In this document: positions 23,534 to 31,738 of the stretch, piece by piece | Layout: each line of letters opens with the position of its first letter | How positions within the stretch are numbered: position 1 is the first letter of the stretch | Assembly (NCBI RefSeq): GCF_000974425.1 | Contig: NZ_CP010429.1 | Span: forward strand, 5,441,501 to 5,505,500 | DNA length: 64,000 bases | DNA from: Spirosoma radiotolerans | GTDB taxonomy: Bacteria > Bacteroidota > Bacteroidia > Cytophagales > Spirosomataceae | Reading direction: 5' to 3' | Notes under the pieces: model-generated | What the model was told of the DNA's origin: nothing | Databases searched by the model: none | The model's input: the letters and a program-made list of their open reading frames with translations, nothing else | Made by a program: the position numbers and the translations under genes

Positions 23534-24490
23534 ATGAAGATTGTTGTCTTAGATGGCTATACATTGAATCCGGGCGATTTATCCTGGGAAGGGCTGGAAA
23601 AATTAGGCGATCTGACCGTTTATGACCGCACATCGGCCGATAACGTAGTGGAACGGGCAAAAGATGCCGACATCATTTTTACCAATAAAACGCCCCTGAA
23701 CGAGGCTATATTGACACAACTGTCATCGGCCAAATTCATTGGTGTGCTGGCAACGGGATATAATATTGTCAATACCGATGTGGCCCGTAAACAAGGCATT
23801 ACCGTCAGCAACGTGCCGGGTTACAGCACCGCGTCGGTGGTTCAGCTTACGTTCGCCTTACTTCTCGAACTGACCCTGCATGTTCAGCGGCATAGCGATG
23901 TTGTGCGCGATGGCAAGTGGGCTCGCTCGGCCGATTTTAGTTTTTGGGACTACCCGCTCATCGAACTGGCCGGAAAAACGCTGGGCGTTATTGGCTTTGG
24001 TAGTATCGGCGAGAGTGTGGCCGATGTAGCCACCGCTTTTGGTATGAACATCATCGGCTCAAAACGGCACCCTACGGACCAGTCACACCGCAAAAATTTC
24101 AAGTGGGCCGACATCCCGGAATTGCTGGCCGAATCGGATGTGGTGAGTATTCACGCGCCTTTGACGCCCGACACCAATGGCCTAATCAATAAAGAGAACC
24201 TGGCTCGCATGAAGCCTTCTGCCTTCCTGCTGAACACCGCGCGCGGCCCCATCGTTGTCGACCAGGATTTGGCCGATGCGCTGAACGAAGGCGTCATTGC
24301 CGGAGCAGGTATCGATGTCTTGTCGGCCGAGCCGCCCTCCGCCGACAACCCGTTGTTCGGGGCCAAAAACTGTCTGATTACCCCGCACATTGCCTGGGCA
24401 ACGCTGGAAGCCCGAACCCGGCTTATGAAAATCACCGTCGATAATCTGGCGGCTTTTTTGAACGGAAACCCCGTCAATGTCGTCAATTAG
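23534..24490 (+). CDS. D-2-hydroxyacid dehydrogenase (hydroxypyruvate/glyoxylate reductase type)
   Basis: The 318-residue enzyme has the D-isomer-specific 2-hydroxyacid dehydrogenase fold. The NAD-binding motif is GFGSIG (154-159). The catalytic residues are R237 (NTARGPI), E266 (LSAEPP) and H285 (TPHIAWAT), and the substrate loop VLATGYNIVN lies at 71-80. The family reduces 2-oxoacids such as hydroxypyruvate or glyoxylate with NAD(P)H. The gene for glycerate kinase starts 10 nt after its stop, so the pair should convert hydroxypyruvate to D-glycerate and then to phosphoglycerate. Confidence 0.9.
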   Translation: MKIVVLDGYTLNPGDLSWEGLEKLGDLTVYDRTSADNVVERAKDADIIFTNKTPLNEAILTQLSSAKFIGVLATGYNIVNTDVARKQGITVSNVPGYSTASVVQLTFALLLELTLHVQRHSDVVRDGKWARSADFSFWDYPLIELAGKTLGVIGFGSIGESVADVATAFGMNIIGSKRHPTDQSHRKNFKWADIPELLAESDVVSIHAPLTPDTNGLINKENLARMKPSAFLLNTARGPIVVDQDLADALNEGVIAGAGIDVLSAEPPSADNPLFGAKNCLITPHIAWATLEARTRLMKITVDNLAAFLNGNPVNVVN

Positions 24491-24499
24491 CCAGCCGCC

Positions 24500-25657
24500 A
24501 TGAAACCCATCCGTATCCTGATTGCTCCTAATGCATTTAAGCATAGCCTGAACGCTACGGATGTAGCCACTGCTCTTGAACAAGGGTTAACGCAAAGCGC
24601 GCTCGACTGCGTTTGTGAATGCTTTCCCGTCGGTGATGGGGGCGATGGCACGGGGACGTTAATGATTCAAAAACACGATGGCTTGCTCGTTTCAGCAACC
24701 GTCAACGACCCACTTGGCCGCCCCATACCCTCGTCTTTCGGACTGGTGAACAACGGCCACACGGCGGTCATCGAAATGGCGAATGCGTCGGGGCTCCAGC
24801 TACTACAGCCCGACGAGTTGGATCCACTTCGGGCCACGTCATTCGGGACCGGCGAATTGATCAGGCTGGCTCTTGACAAAGGCGTCCGGGAAATGGTACT
24901 GGCCATTGGCGGATCGGCAACGGTAGACGGCGGCACCGGCATTTTACGGGCGCTCGGCATCCAATTTCTGGCGGCCGATAGTACAGCGCTAACCACTCCC
25001 GAAAGCCTGACCAACCTGGAAACCATTGATGTATCCGGGCTTGATCCGCGCATTCTGGCCTGTACGATAACCATCCTCTGCGATGTCGACAATCCGTTAG
25101 TTGGCGACCAGGGATCGGCCGCCGTTTTCGGTCCGCAAAAAGGGGCTACTCCCGAAAGTGTCAACAAACTGGATGCCAGCCTGCGCCGGTTTGCCGAGGT
25201 AGCACACCGTCAAACCGGCGTGGATATGACTTACTTAAAACATGGTGGTGCCGCAGGCGGTGTAGCAGCCGGACTCCATACATTTCTCAAGGCGAACCTG
25301 GTCAATGGTGTCGACTTCTTTCTCGGGTTTACGAACTTCGGAAAAGCGCTGGATCAGGCCGATCTGGTCCTTACCGGCGAAGGCAGCCTGGACGAGCAGA
25401 CGCTGCATGGAAAAGGTCCGTTTGGCGTTGCCTTCCAGGCAAAACAAAAAAAATTGCCGGTGCTGGGTATAGCAGGCAAAGTTCCTCTGGAGCCAAACGA
25501 GGCATTAAACCAGTATTTCGACGTGTTGCTGGCCATCGGCAATGGACCAGCAGATATTCCTACAGCCATGCAGTTGACCCGGCAGAATCTGGTCCGCACG
25601 GCCCAGCAACTGGGTAACTTACTAGCCTTGACGGGTAACGTCAGCCTTAGAAGCTAA
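24500..25657 (+). CDS. glxK: Glycerate 2-kinase, GlxK family
   Basis: The 385-residue enzyme matches the GlxK/GarK glycerate kinase family: ILIAPNAFKHSLNATDVA at the N-terminus, FPVGDGGDGTGTLMI (substrate loop), LAIGGSATVDGGTGILRALG, LKHGGAAGGVAAGLHTFL, LTGEGSLDEQTLHGKGP and VLGIAGKV. It phosphorylates glycerate to 2-phosphoglycerate, feeding lower glycolysis. It forms a two-gene operon with the upstream hydroxyacid dehydrogenase. Its 3' spacer has no clear terminator. Confidence 0.93.
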   Translation: MKPIRILIAPNAFKHSLNATDVATALEQGLTQSALDCVCECFPVGDGGDGTGTLMIQKHDGLLVSATVNDPLGRPIPSSFGLVNNGHTAVIEMANASGLQLLQPDELDPLRATSFGTGELIRLALDKGVREMVLAIGGSATVDGGTGILRALGIQFLAADSTALTTPESLTNLETIDVSGLDPRILACTITILCDVDNPLVGDQGSAAVFGPQKGATPESVNKLDASLRRFAEVAHRQTGVDMTYLKHGGAAGGVAAGLHTFLKANLVNGVDFFLGFTNFGKALDQADLVLTGEGSLDEQTLHGKGPFGVAFQAKQKKLPVLGIAGKVPLEPNEALNQYFDVLLAIGNGPADIPTAMQLTRQNLVRTAQQLGNLLALTGNVSLRS

Positions 25658-25779
25658 CATAAAGGTTTGTTGCTCTAATCAGTTGCCATTGGCTCAGTAT
25701 ACCCGTTTGGGCTAGCCTTTCTGCCCTGTCTGTGGTTACTCTAACGATAATTGACGTAACCACTTTATAGACAACGGAT

Positions 25780-26079
25780 ATGAAAAGGCTGATGATAATG
25801 GGTATTTTACTAGTTGGGGTAACGGCTTTCAGTGTCGAAGCACAAACGACCAATTCAGCGAATCGGAGCAAAACCACAGCCAAAACGGGGCAACATAAAT
25901 CGAGCAGACGCTCCCCGGATAGTAATCCAGTGGCCGACAGCGCTGCCATGATGAGTGCAACAGACGACGGGGCGAGTGGGCAGAGTGGACGACCCGTCGT
26001 TAATCCGGCACTTCCTGTTACAAAAAGCGATTCGCTCAAAAATAAAGCACGTAGTCGCAAGGCCAAACAGGGCTCCTGA
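25780..26079 (+). CDS. Small secreted Ser/Lys/Arg-rich protein, hypothetical
   Basis: This 99-residue protein has a signal peptide (MKRLMIMGILLVGVTAFSVEAQ) and then a low-complexity, probably disordered mature part with Lys/Arg and Ser runs (KTTAKTGQHKSSRRS and KNKARSRKAKQGS). No domain is recognised. Short basic secreted proteins of this kind occur often in Spirosoma-like genomes. Confidence rests on the clean signal peptide and a start consistent with the frame. Confidence 0.5.
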   Translation: MKRLMIMGILLVGVTAFSVEAQTTNSANRSKTTAKTGQHKSSRRSPDSNPVADSAAMMSATDDGASGQSGRPVVNPALPVTKSDSLKNKARSRKAKQGS

Positions 26080-26394
26080 AGCAGCAACCGATTAAATTCA
26101 GACGACGGCAAATTTAACAAAACAACGTACTACCCGTTGGTAAGAGCGATTAAGCAAAATTAGTAACCACAGAGACACGGAGAACACAAAGATTAAGGCG
26201 TCTATTTTGACTCATTTATGCTCCGTGTCCTCTGCGGCTCTGTGGTTAAATTAATTCTGCATGATTGCACAAGTAGCCAAGTAGAATAATGCTGACTATC
26301 AATGAAAGAATATCACTGATAATCAATCGGTTATAACCTCAACTTTGCCAACTATTTATAATTACCTAAAAGCGACTAAGCGTCAATACAACCT
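26080..26394. other. 315-nt gene-free spacer with a CACAGAG-type inverted repeat
   Basis: The spacer holds an imperfect inverted repeat at 26164-26247: the left side reads AACCACAGAGACACGGAG and the right side includes CTCCGTGTCC and CTCTGTGGTT. This resembles a widespread intergenic repeat found near gene ends in many bacteria. The rest is AT-rich with no coding signal and presumably contains the aldo/keto reductase promoter; no exact -7 element was found. Confidence 0.6.
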
Positions 26395-27387
26395 ATGGAA
26401 TACAGAAAACTGGGAGAATCTGATTTAAGCGTTTCCGTGATTACGTTCGGGGCCTGGGCCGCTGGCGGCTGGATGTGGGGCGGAACCGAACGAAAAGGCG
26501 CTATCGACGCCATTCGGGCTTCGTATGATCTGGGCGTTACGTCTATTGACACGGCGCCGGTTTACGGACAGGGAACGAGTGAAGAAATTGTGGGCGAAGC
26601 CATCAAGGACATCCCCCGCGATAAAGTGCAGATTCTGACCAAGTACGGCATGCGCTGGGATTTGGCAAAAGGTGATTTTGGCTTCAAGAGCCAGGACAAC
26701 GAGGGCAATCCGATTGATGTCTATAAATACTCCGGCAAGGAGAGCATTATTAAAGAATGCGAAGATAGCCTGAAGCGGCTGGGCACCGATTACATCGACC
26801 TGTACCAAATGCACTGGCCCGACGTAACGACGCCCATCGAGGAAAGCATGGAAGCCGTACTCCGGCTGATCGAGCAGGGCAAGGTGCGCCAGGCCGGGGT
26901 CAGTAATTACAACGTCGATCAGATGAAACAGGCCGAGACGGTGCTCAACCTGGCCTCGAACCAAGTGCCCTTCAGCATGATCAACCGGGGTATTGAAGCG
27001 GAACTCGTTCCCTACTGCCTTGCCAACAAAAAGGCGATTCTGGCCTATAGCCCCATGGAGCGCGGACTGCTGACGGGTAAAATCAAACCCGGCCACCAGT
27101 TTGCCGAAGGCGACCACCGTGCCGGTTATCGATTCTTCAAAGAAGAGAACATCCGACAAACCGATGCTTTTTTGCAAAAAATCAAACCGTTGGCCGACAG
27201 TAAAAATGCTAGTTTGAGCCAGTTAGTCATTCGCTGGACCATCGAACGCCCTGGCATTACTGTGGCGCTGGTGGGTGCCCGCAACGCGGAACAGGCCACC
27301 CAGAATGCCAAAGCTATTGACATTCAATTATCGGCAGACGAGATTGAATTTATCAATCAGCAATTGGAAGAAGTGGAACTCGTGTAG
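26395..27387 (+). CDS. Aldo/keto reductase
   Basis: The 330-residue enzyme is an (alpha/beta)8 barrel of the aldo/keto reductase superfamily. The catalytic tetrad is visible as D52 (SIDTAPVYG), Y57, K83 (LTKYG) and H140 (YQMHWPD). The NADP-binding end is represented by VALVGARNAEQ near residue 298. It reduces aldehydes or ketones, or oxidises a sugar alcohol, in the cytosol; the substrate is not determined. There is no signal peptide. It stands alone, flanked by repeats on both sides. Confidence 0.93.
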   Translation: MEYRKLGESDLSVSVITFGAWAAGGWMWGGTERKGAIDAIRASYDLGVTSIDTAPVYGQGTSEEIVGEAIKDIPRDKVQILTKYGMRWDLAKGDFGFKSQDNEGNPIDVYKYSGKESIIKECEDSLKRLGTDYIDLYQMHWPDVTTPIEESMEAVLRLIEQGKVRQAGVSNYNVDQMKQAETVLNLASNQVPFSMINRGIEAELVPYCLANKKAILAYSPMERGLLTGKIKPGHQFAEGDHRAGYRFFKEENIRQTDAFLQKIKPLADSKNASLSQLVIRWTIERPGITVALVGARNAEQATQNAKAIDIQLSADEIEFINQQLEEVELV

Positions 27388-27501
27388 GTTGATGTGCGTC
27401 AGCCAGGACCTACCCGGACTGTGAAGACCGGAACGCCGACCGCACGGGCCTAGGGAGAAGTGGCTGTTTAAGCGTTTAAAAGTCAGGCTCGAAATGAGCG
27501 T

Positions 27502-27584
27502 TTTTGTCATTCCGACGATAGGAGGAACCTCAATCTTGCCTTGTAGGAGAAATTAAGATTCCTCCTATCGTCGGAATGACAAAA
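27502..27584. repeat. Perfect 26-bp inverted repeat (TCATTCCGACGATAGGAGG type)
   Basis: The arms 27502-27527 and 27559-27584 are exact reverse complements separated by 31 nt. The core sequence resembles the TCATTCCGACG...AGGAATCT repeats seen between genes in many Bacteroidota genomes. It lies upstream of the ABM-domain lipoprotein gene; an open frame starting inside the right arm is not the real start of that gene. Confidence 0.75.
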
Positions 27585-27641
27585 GACGCCCTGTTTTCAT
27601 TTGGAAATGAACGTTTAAAACAGAGCAAAACAATACCATTC

Positions 27642-28049
27642 ATGATCGTAATAACGGGAAAACGGGCCGTCAACTACGTTATTTTCAGCCTGGGCGTACT
27701 CTTAGTCGCCGGTTGCAACAACGCTTCTGCACAGGATAAAAAACAAATGGTTCGTCTGGCCAAAATTGTCATTGACTCCCCTCAGGTAGAACGCTACAAA
27801 GCCGCCCTTAAGGAGGAGATAGAAGCATCTGTACGCCTTGAACCCGGCGTGCTGACGTTATACGCTGTTTCGGAGAAAGACAATCCCACCCACATGACCA
27901 TCCTGGAAATTTATGCCGATACAGCTGCGTACAAGGCGCACTTAAAGACACCTCATTTCATAAAGTACAAGACGACTACGAACGAAATGGTGAAGTCGCT
28001 CGAACTTGTCGAGGCCACTCCGCTGGTGCCCGGCATGAAAATAAAGTAA
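27642..28049 (+). CDS. Antibiotic biosynthesis monooxygenase (ABM)-domain lipoprotein
   Basis: The protein has 135 residues from the ATG at 27642. The N-terminus has a lipoprotein signal ending in LLVAGC. The rest is a ferredoxin-like ABM domain: MVRLAKIVIDSPQVERYKAA, VRLEPGVLTLYAVSEKDNP, MTILEIYADTAAYKAHLKTPHF. ABM domains act in small-molecule oxidation or heme degradation, but many exported ones have no known substrate. Here it would be periplasmic and membrane-tethered. It is followed by a hairpin terminator and converges with the GH127 gene. Confidence 0.82.
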   Translation: MIVITGKRAVNYVIFSLGVLLVAGCNNASAQDKKQMVRLAKIVIDSPQVERYKAALKEEIEASVRLEPGVLTLYAVSEKDNPTHMTILEIYADTAAYKAHLKTPHFIKYKTTTNEMVKSLELVEATPLVPGMKIK

Positions 28050-28061
28050 TGATCTAGCTCT

Positions 28062-28080
28062 TCCGCTTTCTCAAAGCGGA
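28062..28080. terminator. Hairpin terminator between convergent genes
   Basis: An 8-bp perfect stem (TCCGCTTT at 28062-28069, AAAGCGGA at 28073-28080) encloses a 3-nt loop. It lies between the ABM lipoprotein stop and the GH127 stop, so it may serve both directions. Confidence 0.55.
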
Positions 28081-28096
28081 GTCAGTAATCAATTCG

Positions 28097-30052
28097 TCAC
28101 TTTACTTGCCCAAACCAGACCGCCATTTCGTTAGGCCCTCTGTGCGACCAGGCATAATAAGGAATCAGGGTGAGCGGCTTGCCGGATGCGTTGCCCGACA
28201 ACGACACAATGCCACCCAGCTTTTGGGACTCCAGGGTTGGACGGAATGCCAGCCCAGTTGAAACGGCCAACGATAGGGCTTTCCCGCCGTTATCGACGCC
28301 TTCGGCACAATACAGAATCGGGCCGCGCTCAATGGCTACTTTGTTGTAGTCATCGGCCACCTGTTCATTCGCTTTTACTTCCCGAACGGGCATGTCTAGT
28401 GTCCACTCAAGCCGGTCGCCGGGTTTCCAGGTCCGGCTGATGCGCGCATAGCCATTTTCGGTGGTGTACTTAACTCGCTGACCGTTTACCGTCAAGACCA
28501 GGGGTTTTGCCGCTGTGTTCACATAGTGATATAAGTTACCAGGCATGGGTTTACCCGCTGCCCAGCCCGGCATCCGAACCTGGAGCGTAAACGTCTGGGC
28601 TTTTTCCGGCCGAACCGTTACGGATACGTTACCCGCCCAGGGATAGTTGGTGGTCTGTTGAATCTGAACGGGTTTTCCATTGACAACCAGCTTCGCCTGA
28701 TTGGTTAGAAACAGGTTGATAAAGAGGTTATCGCCTTTAGTAGCATACACATAACCGGGCAGCGACGGCATAAACCGCACAACGTTGGTGGGGCAGCAGG
28801 ATGTACCAAACCAGGGAGCGCGGGTTGCGGCCTGCCCAACGTTGAACTTACGCTGACCGTCGGAGGCTAGCGGGTTAACGTAAAAAAACGAATCGCCTTC
28901 GAGGGAAACACCCGCCAGAAACCCGTTGTAAAGTACCCGCTCAAACACGTCCATGTATTTTGATTCGCCCGTCAGCAAAAACATGCGGTGGTTCCAGAGC
29001 ATATTGGCCACAGCCGCACAAGTCTCGGCATAGGCAACATCGTTGGGTAGTTCGTAGGCTGCGCCAAACGCTTCCCCATGTCCGCGCGCGCCCAAGCCAC
29101 CCGTCAGGTATTGTTTGCGTTCGACAACGTCGTTCCAGATTGCCAGTAGCGCATTCATGTAAGCTTTATCCTGCTGAATGGCCGCAATGTCGCTCATAGC
29201 GGCATACATGTACCCCGCCCGCACGGCATGGCCCACGGCCTCTTTTTGTTGCGTCACTGGCACCTGGTCCTGTAAGTAGCTGGCTCCCTGACCCGAATTA
29301 GCCGGATCGGGGAAGAGGGTCCGCTTGTCAGACCGGCCGCGCATGTCGAGCAGAAAACGGGCAAAATCGAGGTACCGTTTGTCGTTCGTAACCCGGTAGA
29401 GCTTGACCAGCCCCAGTTCGATTTCCTGATGGCCCGGCACCACAATGAGTTTGTCGGGACCGATCGTCTGCATCAGGTAATCGGCATTTTTCAACGCCAC
29501 ATTCAGGAATGAACGCTTGCCGGTTGCGAGGAAATGGGCCACGGCGGCTTCGTACATATGCCCCACATTGTAAAGCTCATGGCTACCTGCCACATACGAA
29601 AACCGTGTTGGCCCGGCCTGGTTATCTTTTTTGTTCGTACTGTCTTTCAGGATGGTACGGATGGTATACAGATAACCGTCCGGCTCCTGAGCGGCAGCAA
29701 AAAGTGTAATCAGACTATCCAGGTAGCGATCCAGTTGGGGATCGTATTTCGTCTGAAGCGAATAGGACGCTCCTTCCACCACTTTAAAGACATCGGAGTC
29801 GTCGTACCGCAGCCCCCGAAAGGTTCCCTTAGCAAGCCCTCCGGCTACGGCGAAGTTGCTGATTCGGCCGGTTTCTTCGCACTTTTTAAAATCGAACGGA
29901 ATGGTTACCGTGCGGTTGGTGGCCAGTCGGGGTTGCCAGAAGCCGCCGTTTATGGTCACACTCGTGAAGGGCACCGGCACAATGGGATAGTCCTGCGCCT
30001 GGGCACTCATGGCCCACAAAAGTAGTATGATCAGAAAAGCGGCTCGTGGCAT
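28097..30052 (-). CDS. GH127-family beta-L-arabinofuranosidase-like hydrolase, secreted
   Basis: The 651-residue protein has a signal peptide (AAFLIILLLWAMSAQAQ) followed by the GH127 all-alpha barrel: ITINGGFWQ-type start, GYLYTIRT, GHAVRAGYMYAAMSD, LPNDVAYAETCAAVANMLWN, and the metal/nucleophile motif TSCCPTNVVRFM with C419 and C420. In the Bifidobacterium enzyme HypBA1 the corresponding cysteines bind zinc and perform catalysis. The expected role is release of beta-L-arabinofuranose from plant glycans or glycoproteins outside the cytosol. It diverges from the Gfo/Idh gene across about 300 nt and is not in a visible polysaccharide-utilisation locus. Confidence 0.85.
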   Translation of the reverse strand: MPRAAFLIILLLWAMSAQAQDYPIVPVPFTSVTINGGFWQPRLATNRTVTIPFDFKKCEETGRISNFAVAGGLAKGTFRGLRYDDSDVFKVVEGASYSLQTKYDPQLDRYLDSLITLFAAAQEPDGYLYTIRTILKDSTNKKDNQAGPTRFSYVAGSHELYNVGHMYEAAVAHFLATGKRSFLNVALKNADYLMQTIGPDKLIVVPGHQEIELGLVKLYRVTNDKRYLDFARFLLDMRGRSDKRTLFPDPANSGQGASYLQDQVPVTQQKEAVGHAVRAGYMYAAMSDIAAIQQDKAYMNALLAIWNDVVERKQYLTGGLGARGHGEAFGAAYELPNDVAYAETCAAVANMLWNHRMFLLTGESKYMDVFERVLYNGFLAGVSLEGDSFFYVNPLASDGQRKFNVGQAATRAPWFGTSCCPTNVVRFMPSLPGYVYATKGDNLFINLFLTNQAKLVVNGKPVQIQQTTNYPWAGNVSVTVRPEKAQTFTLQVRMPGWAAGKPMPGNLYHYVNTAAKPLVLTVNGQRVKYTTENGYARISRTWKPGDRLEWTLDMPVREVKANEQVADDYNKVAIERGPILYCAEGVDNGGKALSLAVSTGLAFRPTLESQKLGGIVSLSGNASGKPLTLIPYYAWSHRGPNEMAVWFGQVK

Positions 30053-30350
30053 CGTATAGTATGAATTTGTGCGGGTATCGATTCTAAACTTTCATCCTGC
30101 GTACTACCCTATTTTGGCAGTATGCAAGATGAAAAATGGACTACTAAACCAACTAATTCCCAGACTAAACCGGATAAGCTTATTCGTCAGCCCGATCAGT
30201 TAGGGTAAGCAGCTTTTACGCAAAACCTACCGCTCATGTACGCAATAGATTTGACTGGCTCAGAATTAATGTCCCGATGCAGTAGATAGATCGCCGGAAC
30301 GGCATTTTAGGCAAGAATTAAAACCTGGAAACCCAGTTGCTTCTACTGCC
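30053..30350. other. Divergent 298-nt spacer, GH127 and Gfo/Idh genes
   Basis: No gene was found here. TAGATTTG at 30246-30253 matches the -7 element in the direction of the Gfo/Idh gene and would give a leader of about 90 nt, but no clear -33 element accompanies it. No convincing promoter was found for GH127. Confidence 0.4.
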
Positions 30351-31634
30351 ATGACGCGCCAATCGAACCGCCGTGATTTTCTGAAACAAGGAAGTGCAGC
30401 CGCCCTCAGCCTGGCGCTGTTTCCGAGCTTGAAACGAAAAGTTGCTCCCAGCGATAAGCTACGGGTAGCGCATATTGGCCTGAACGGCATGGGTACCAAT
30501 CACCTCAACTGGTTTGCCCGACTTCCTGAAGTCGACGTCGTTGGGTTGTGCGATGTGGACGAGACGCATCTGAGTAAAGCCCTCAATACGTTGCAGGGGA
30601 TACAACCGAACACAACCGCCAAAACATACGCCGACTTCCGGCACCTTCTCGACCGGAAGGATATCGATGCCATCACCTGCGCTACCCCCGACCATTGGCA
30701 TGCCCAGATCGCGATCATGGCTTTTCAGGCCGGGAAAGACGTGTATGGTGAAAAGCCCCTTTCTTACAGTGTTCGGGAGGGGCAAAAGATGCTCAAGGCC
30801 GTTAATCGCTATGACCGGATTTTTCAACTGGGCACGCAGATCCACGCGGGCGATAATTACCACCGGGTAGTCGAGCTGATTCGGGGCGGGGCCATTGGCA
30901 AGGTGCATACCGTACGGCTTTGGAAAACAGGCTTCCCGCCCGTGCTGGGCCCGGCCAATTACCAGACGCCACCGGCTACCCTCAACTGGGACATGTGGCA
31001 GGGGCCAGCGCCGGCTTCTTTGTACACACCCGAACGCTGCCATTTTACCTACCGCTATTTTCTGGATTATTCGGGCGGTGTATTTCAGGATTTCTGGTGC
31101 CACATTGCCGACGTGGTTTGGTGGGCTATCAACCCCACCGGACTAAAAAGTATCAATGCCAAAGGAGCGGGCCCCGAAGGCATTGGCGATGCCCCCAAGT
31201 GGATAGACATTGACTATCAATTTGATAACCTTTCGCTGCACTGGACCAGTACACCGCCCAACGTACCGGGTGCCGAAAAACGGGGAATCGGTGCTTATTT
31301 CGAGGGCGACAAGGGAACGCTTCTCTGCGACTATAGCACCCGCGAAATCACCATCAATGGTGTCGTGATGAATGATATTGCCGAGATTCCCATCACGCTG
31401 GAGCGGTCACCGGGCCATCAGCAGAATTTTGTGGACGCGGTGAAGTCCCGTGAACAGCCGGAATCAAATCTGGCCTACGCCCGCCAAATGACCATGCCGA
31501 TGCACCTCGGCCTTATTTCCTACCGACTAGGCCAGCCGCTGGAATGGAACGCCCGCAAAGAGAAGTTCCGGCATAATGCCGACGCCAACGCGATGCTGTC
31601 GCGAGAGTATCGGAAAGGCTGGGATTTGATGTGA
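30351..31634 (+). CDS. Gfo/Idh/MocA-family oxidoreductase with Tat signal
   Basis: This 427-residue protein has a Tat signal (SNRRDFLKQGSAAALSLALF). The NAD-binding fold follows (LRVAHIGLNGMG, then VVGLCDVDETHLSKA), with CATPDHWHAQIAIMAFQAGKD and the active-site EKPLSYSVREG. The C-terminal domain contains FRY-type sheets and DIDYQFDNLSLHW. Exported members oxidise or reduce sugars with tightly bound NAD, sometimes acting as 3-keto-glucose oxidoreductases or glycosidases. It is a single gene, with hairpins downstream. Confidence 0.9.
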   Translation: MTRQSNRRDFLKQGSAAALSLALFPSLKRKVAPSDKLRVAHIGLNGMGTNHLNWFARLPEVDVVGLCDVDETHLSKALNTLQGIQPNTTAKTYADFRHLLDRKDIDAITCATPDHWHAQIAIMAFQAGKDVYGEKPLSYSVREGQKMLKAVNRYDRIFQLGTQIHAGDNYHRVVELIRGGAIGKVHTVRLWKTGFPPVLGPANYQTPPATLNWDMWQGPAPASLYTPERCHFTYRYFLDYSGGVFQDFWCHIADVVWWAINPTGLKSINAKGAGPEGIGDAPKWIDIDYQFDNLSLHWTSTPPNVPGAEKRGIGAYFEGDKGTLLCDYSTREITINGVVMNDIAEIPITLERSPGHQQNFVDAVKSREQPESNLAYARQMTMPMHLGLISYRLGQPLEWNARKEKFRHNADANAMLSREYRKGWDLM

Positions 31635-31647
31635 AGTAAGCCTCTGT

Positions 31648-31713
31648 GGTCCGTGAGGACACGGATCACGAAGGATCAACTAGACTCCCCTGGTCCGTGA
31701 GGACACAGACCAG
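31648..31713. repeat. Two hairpins sharing the apex GTGAGGACAC
   Basis: Hairpin one has arms GGTCCGTG/CACGGATC around AGGA (31648-31667). Hairpin two has arms CTGGTCCGTG/CACAGACCAG around AGGA (31690-31713). Both contain GTGAGGACAC, at 31653-31662 and 31697-31706. They lie between two converging genes and may terminate both transcripts. Confidence 0.75.
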
Positions 31714-31738
31714 TAAACCGGATAGCTGTTTGGGACAA

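Noticed and set aside
26425-27177. A 250-codon open frame opposite the aldo/keto reductase
   Set aside because: The sense strand carries the complete catalytic tetrad; the antisense product shows no domain or start context.
31648-31713. Start of a CRISPR array (repeated GTCCGTGAGGACAC)
   Set aside because: Only two copies lie here, the repeats are hairpins with differing stems, spacing is irregular and there are no cas genes.
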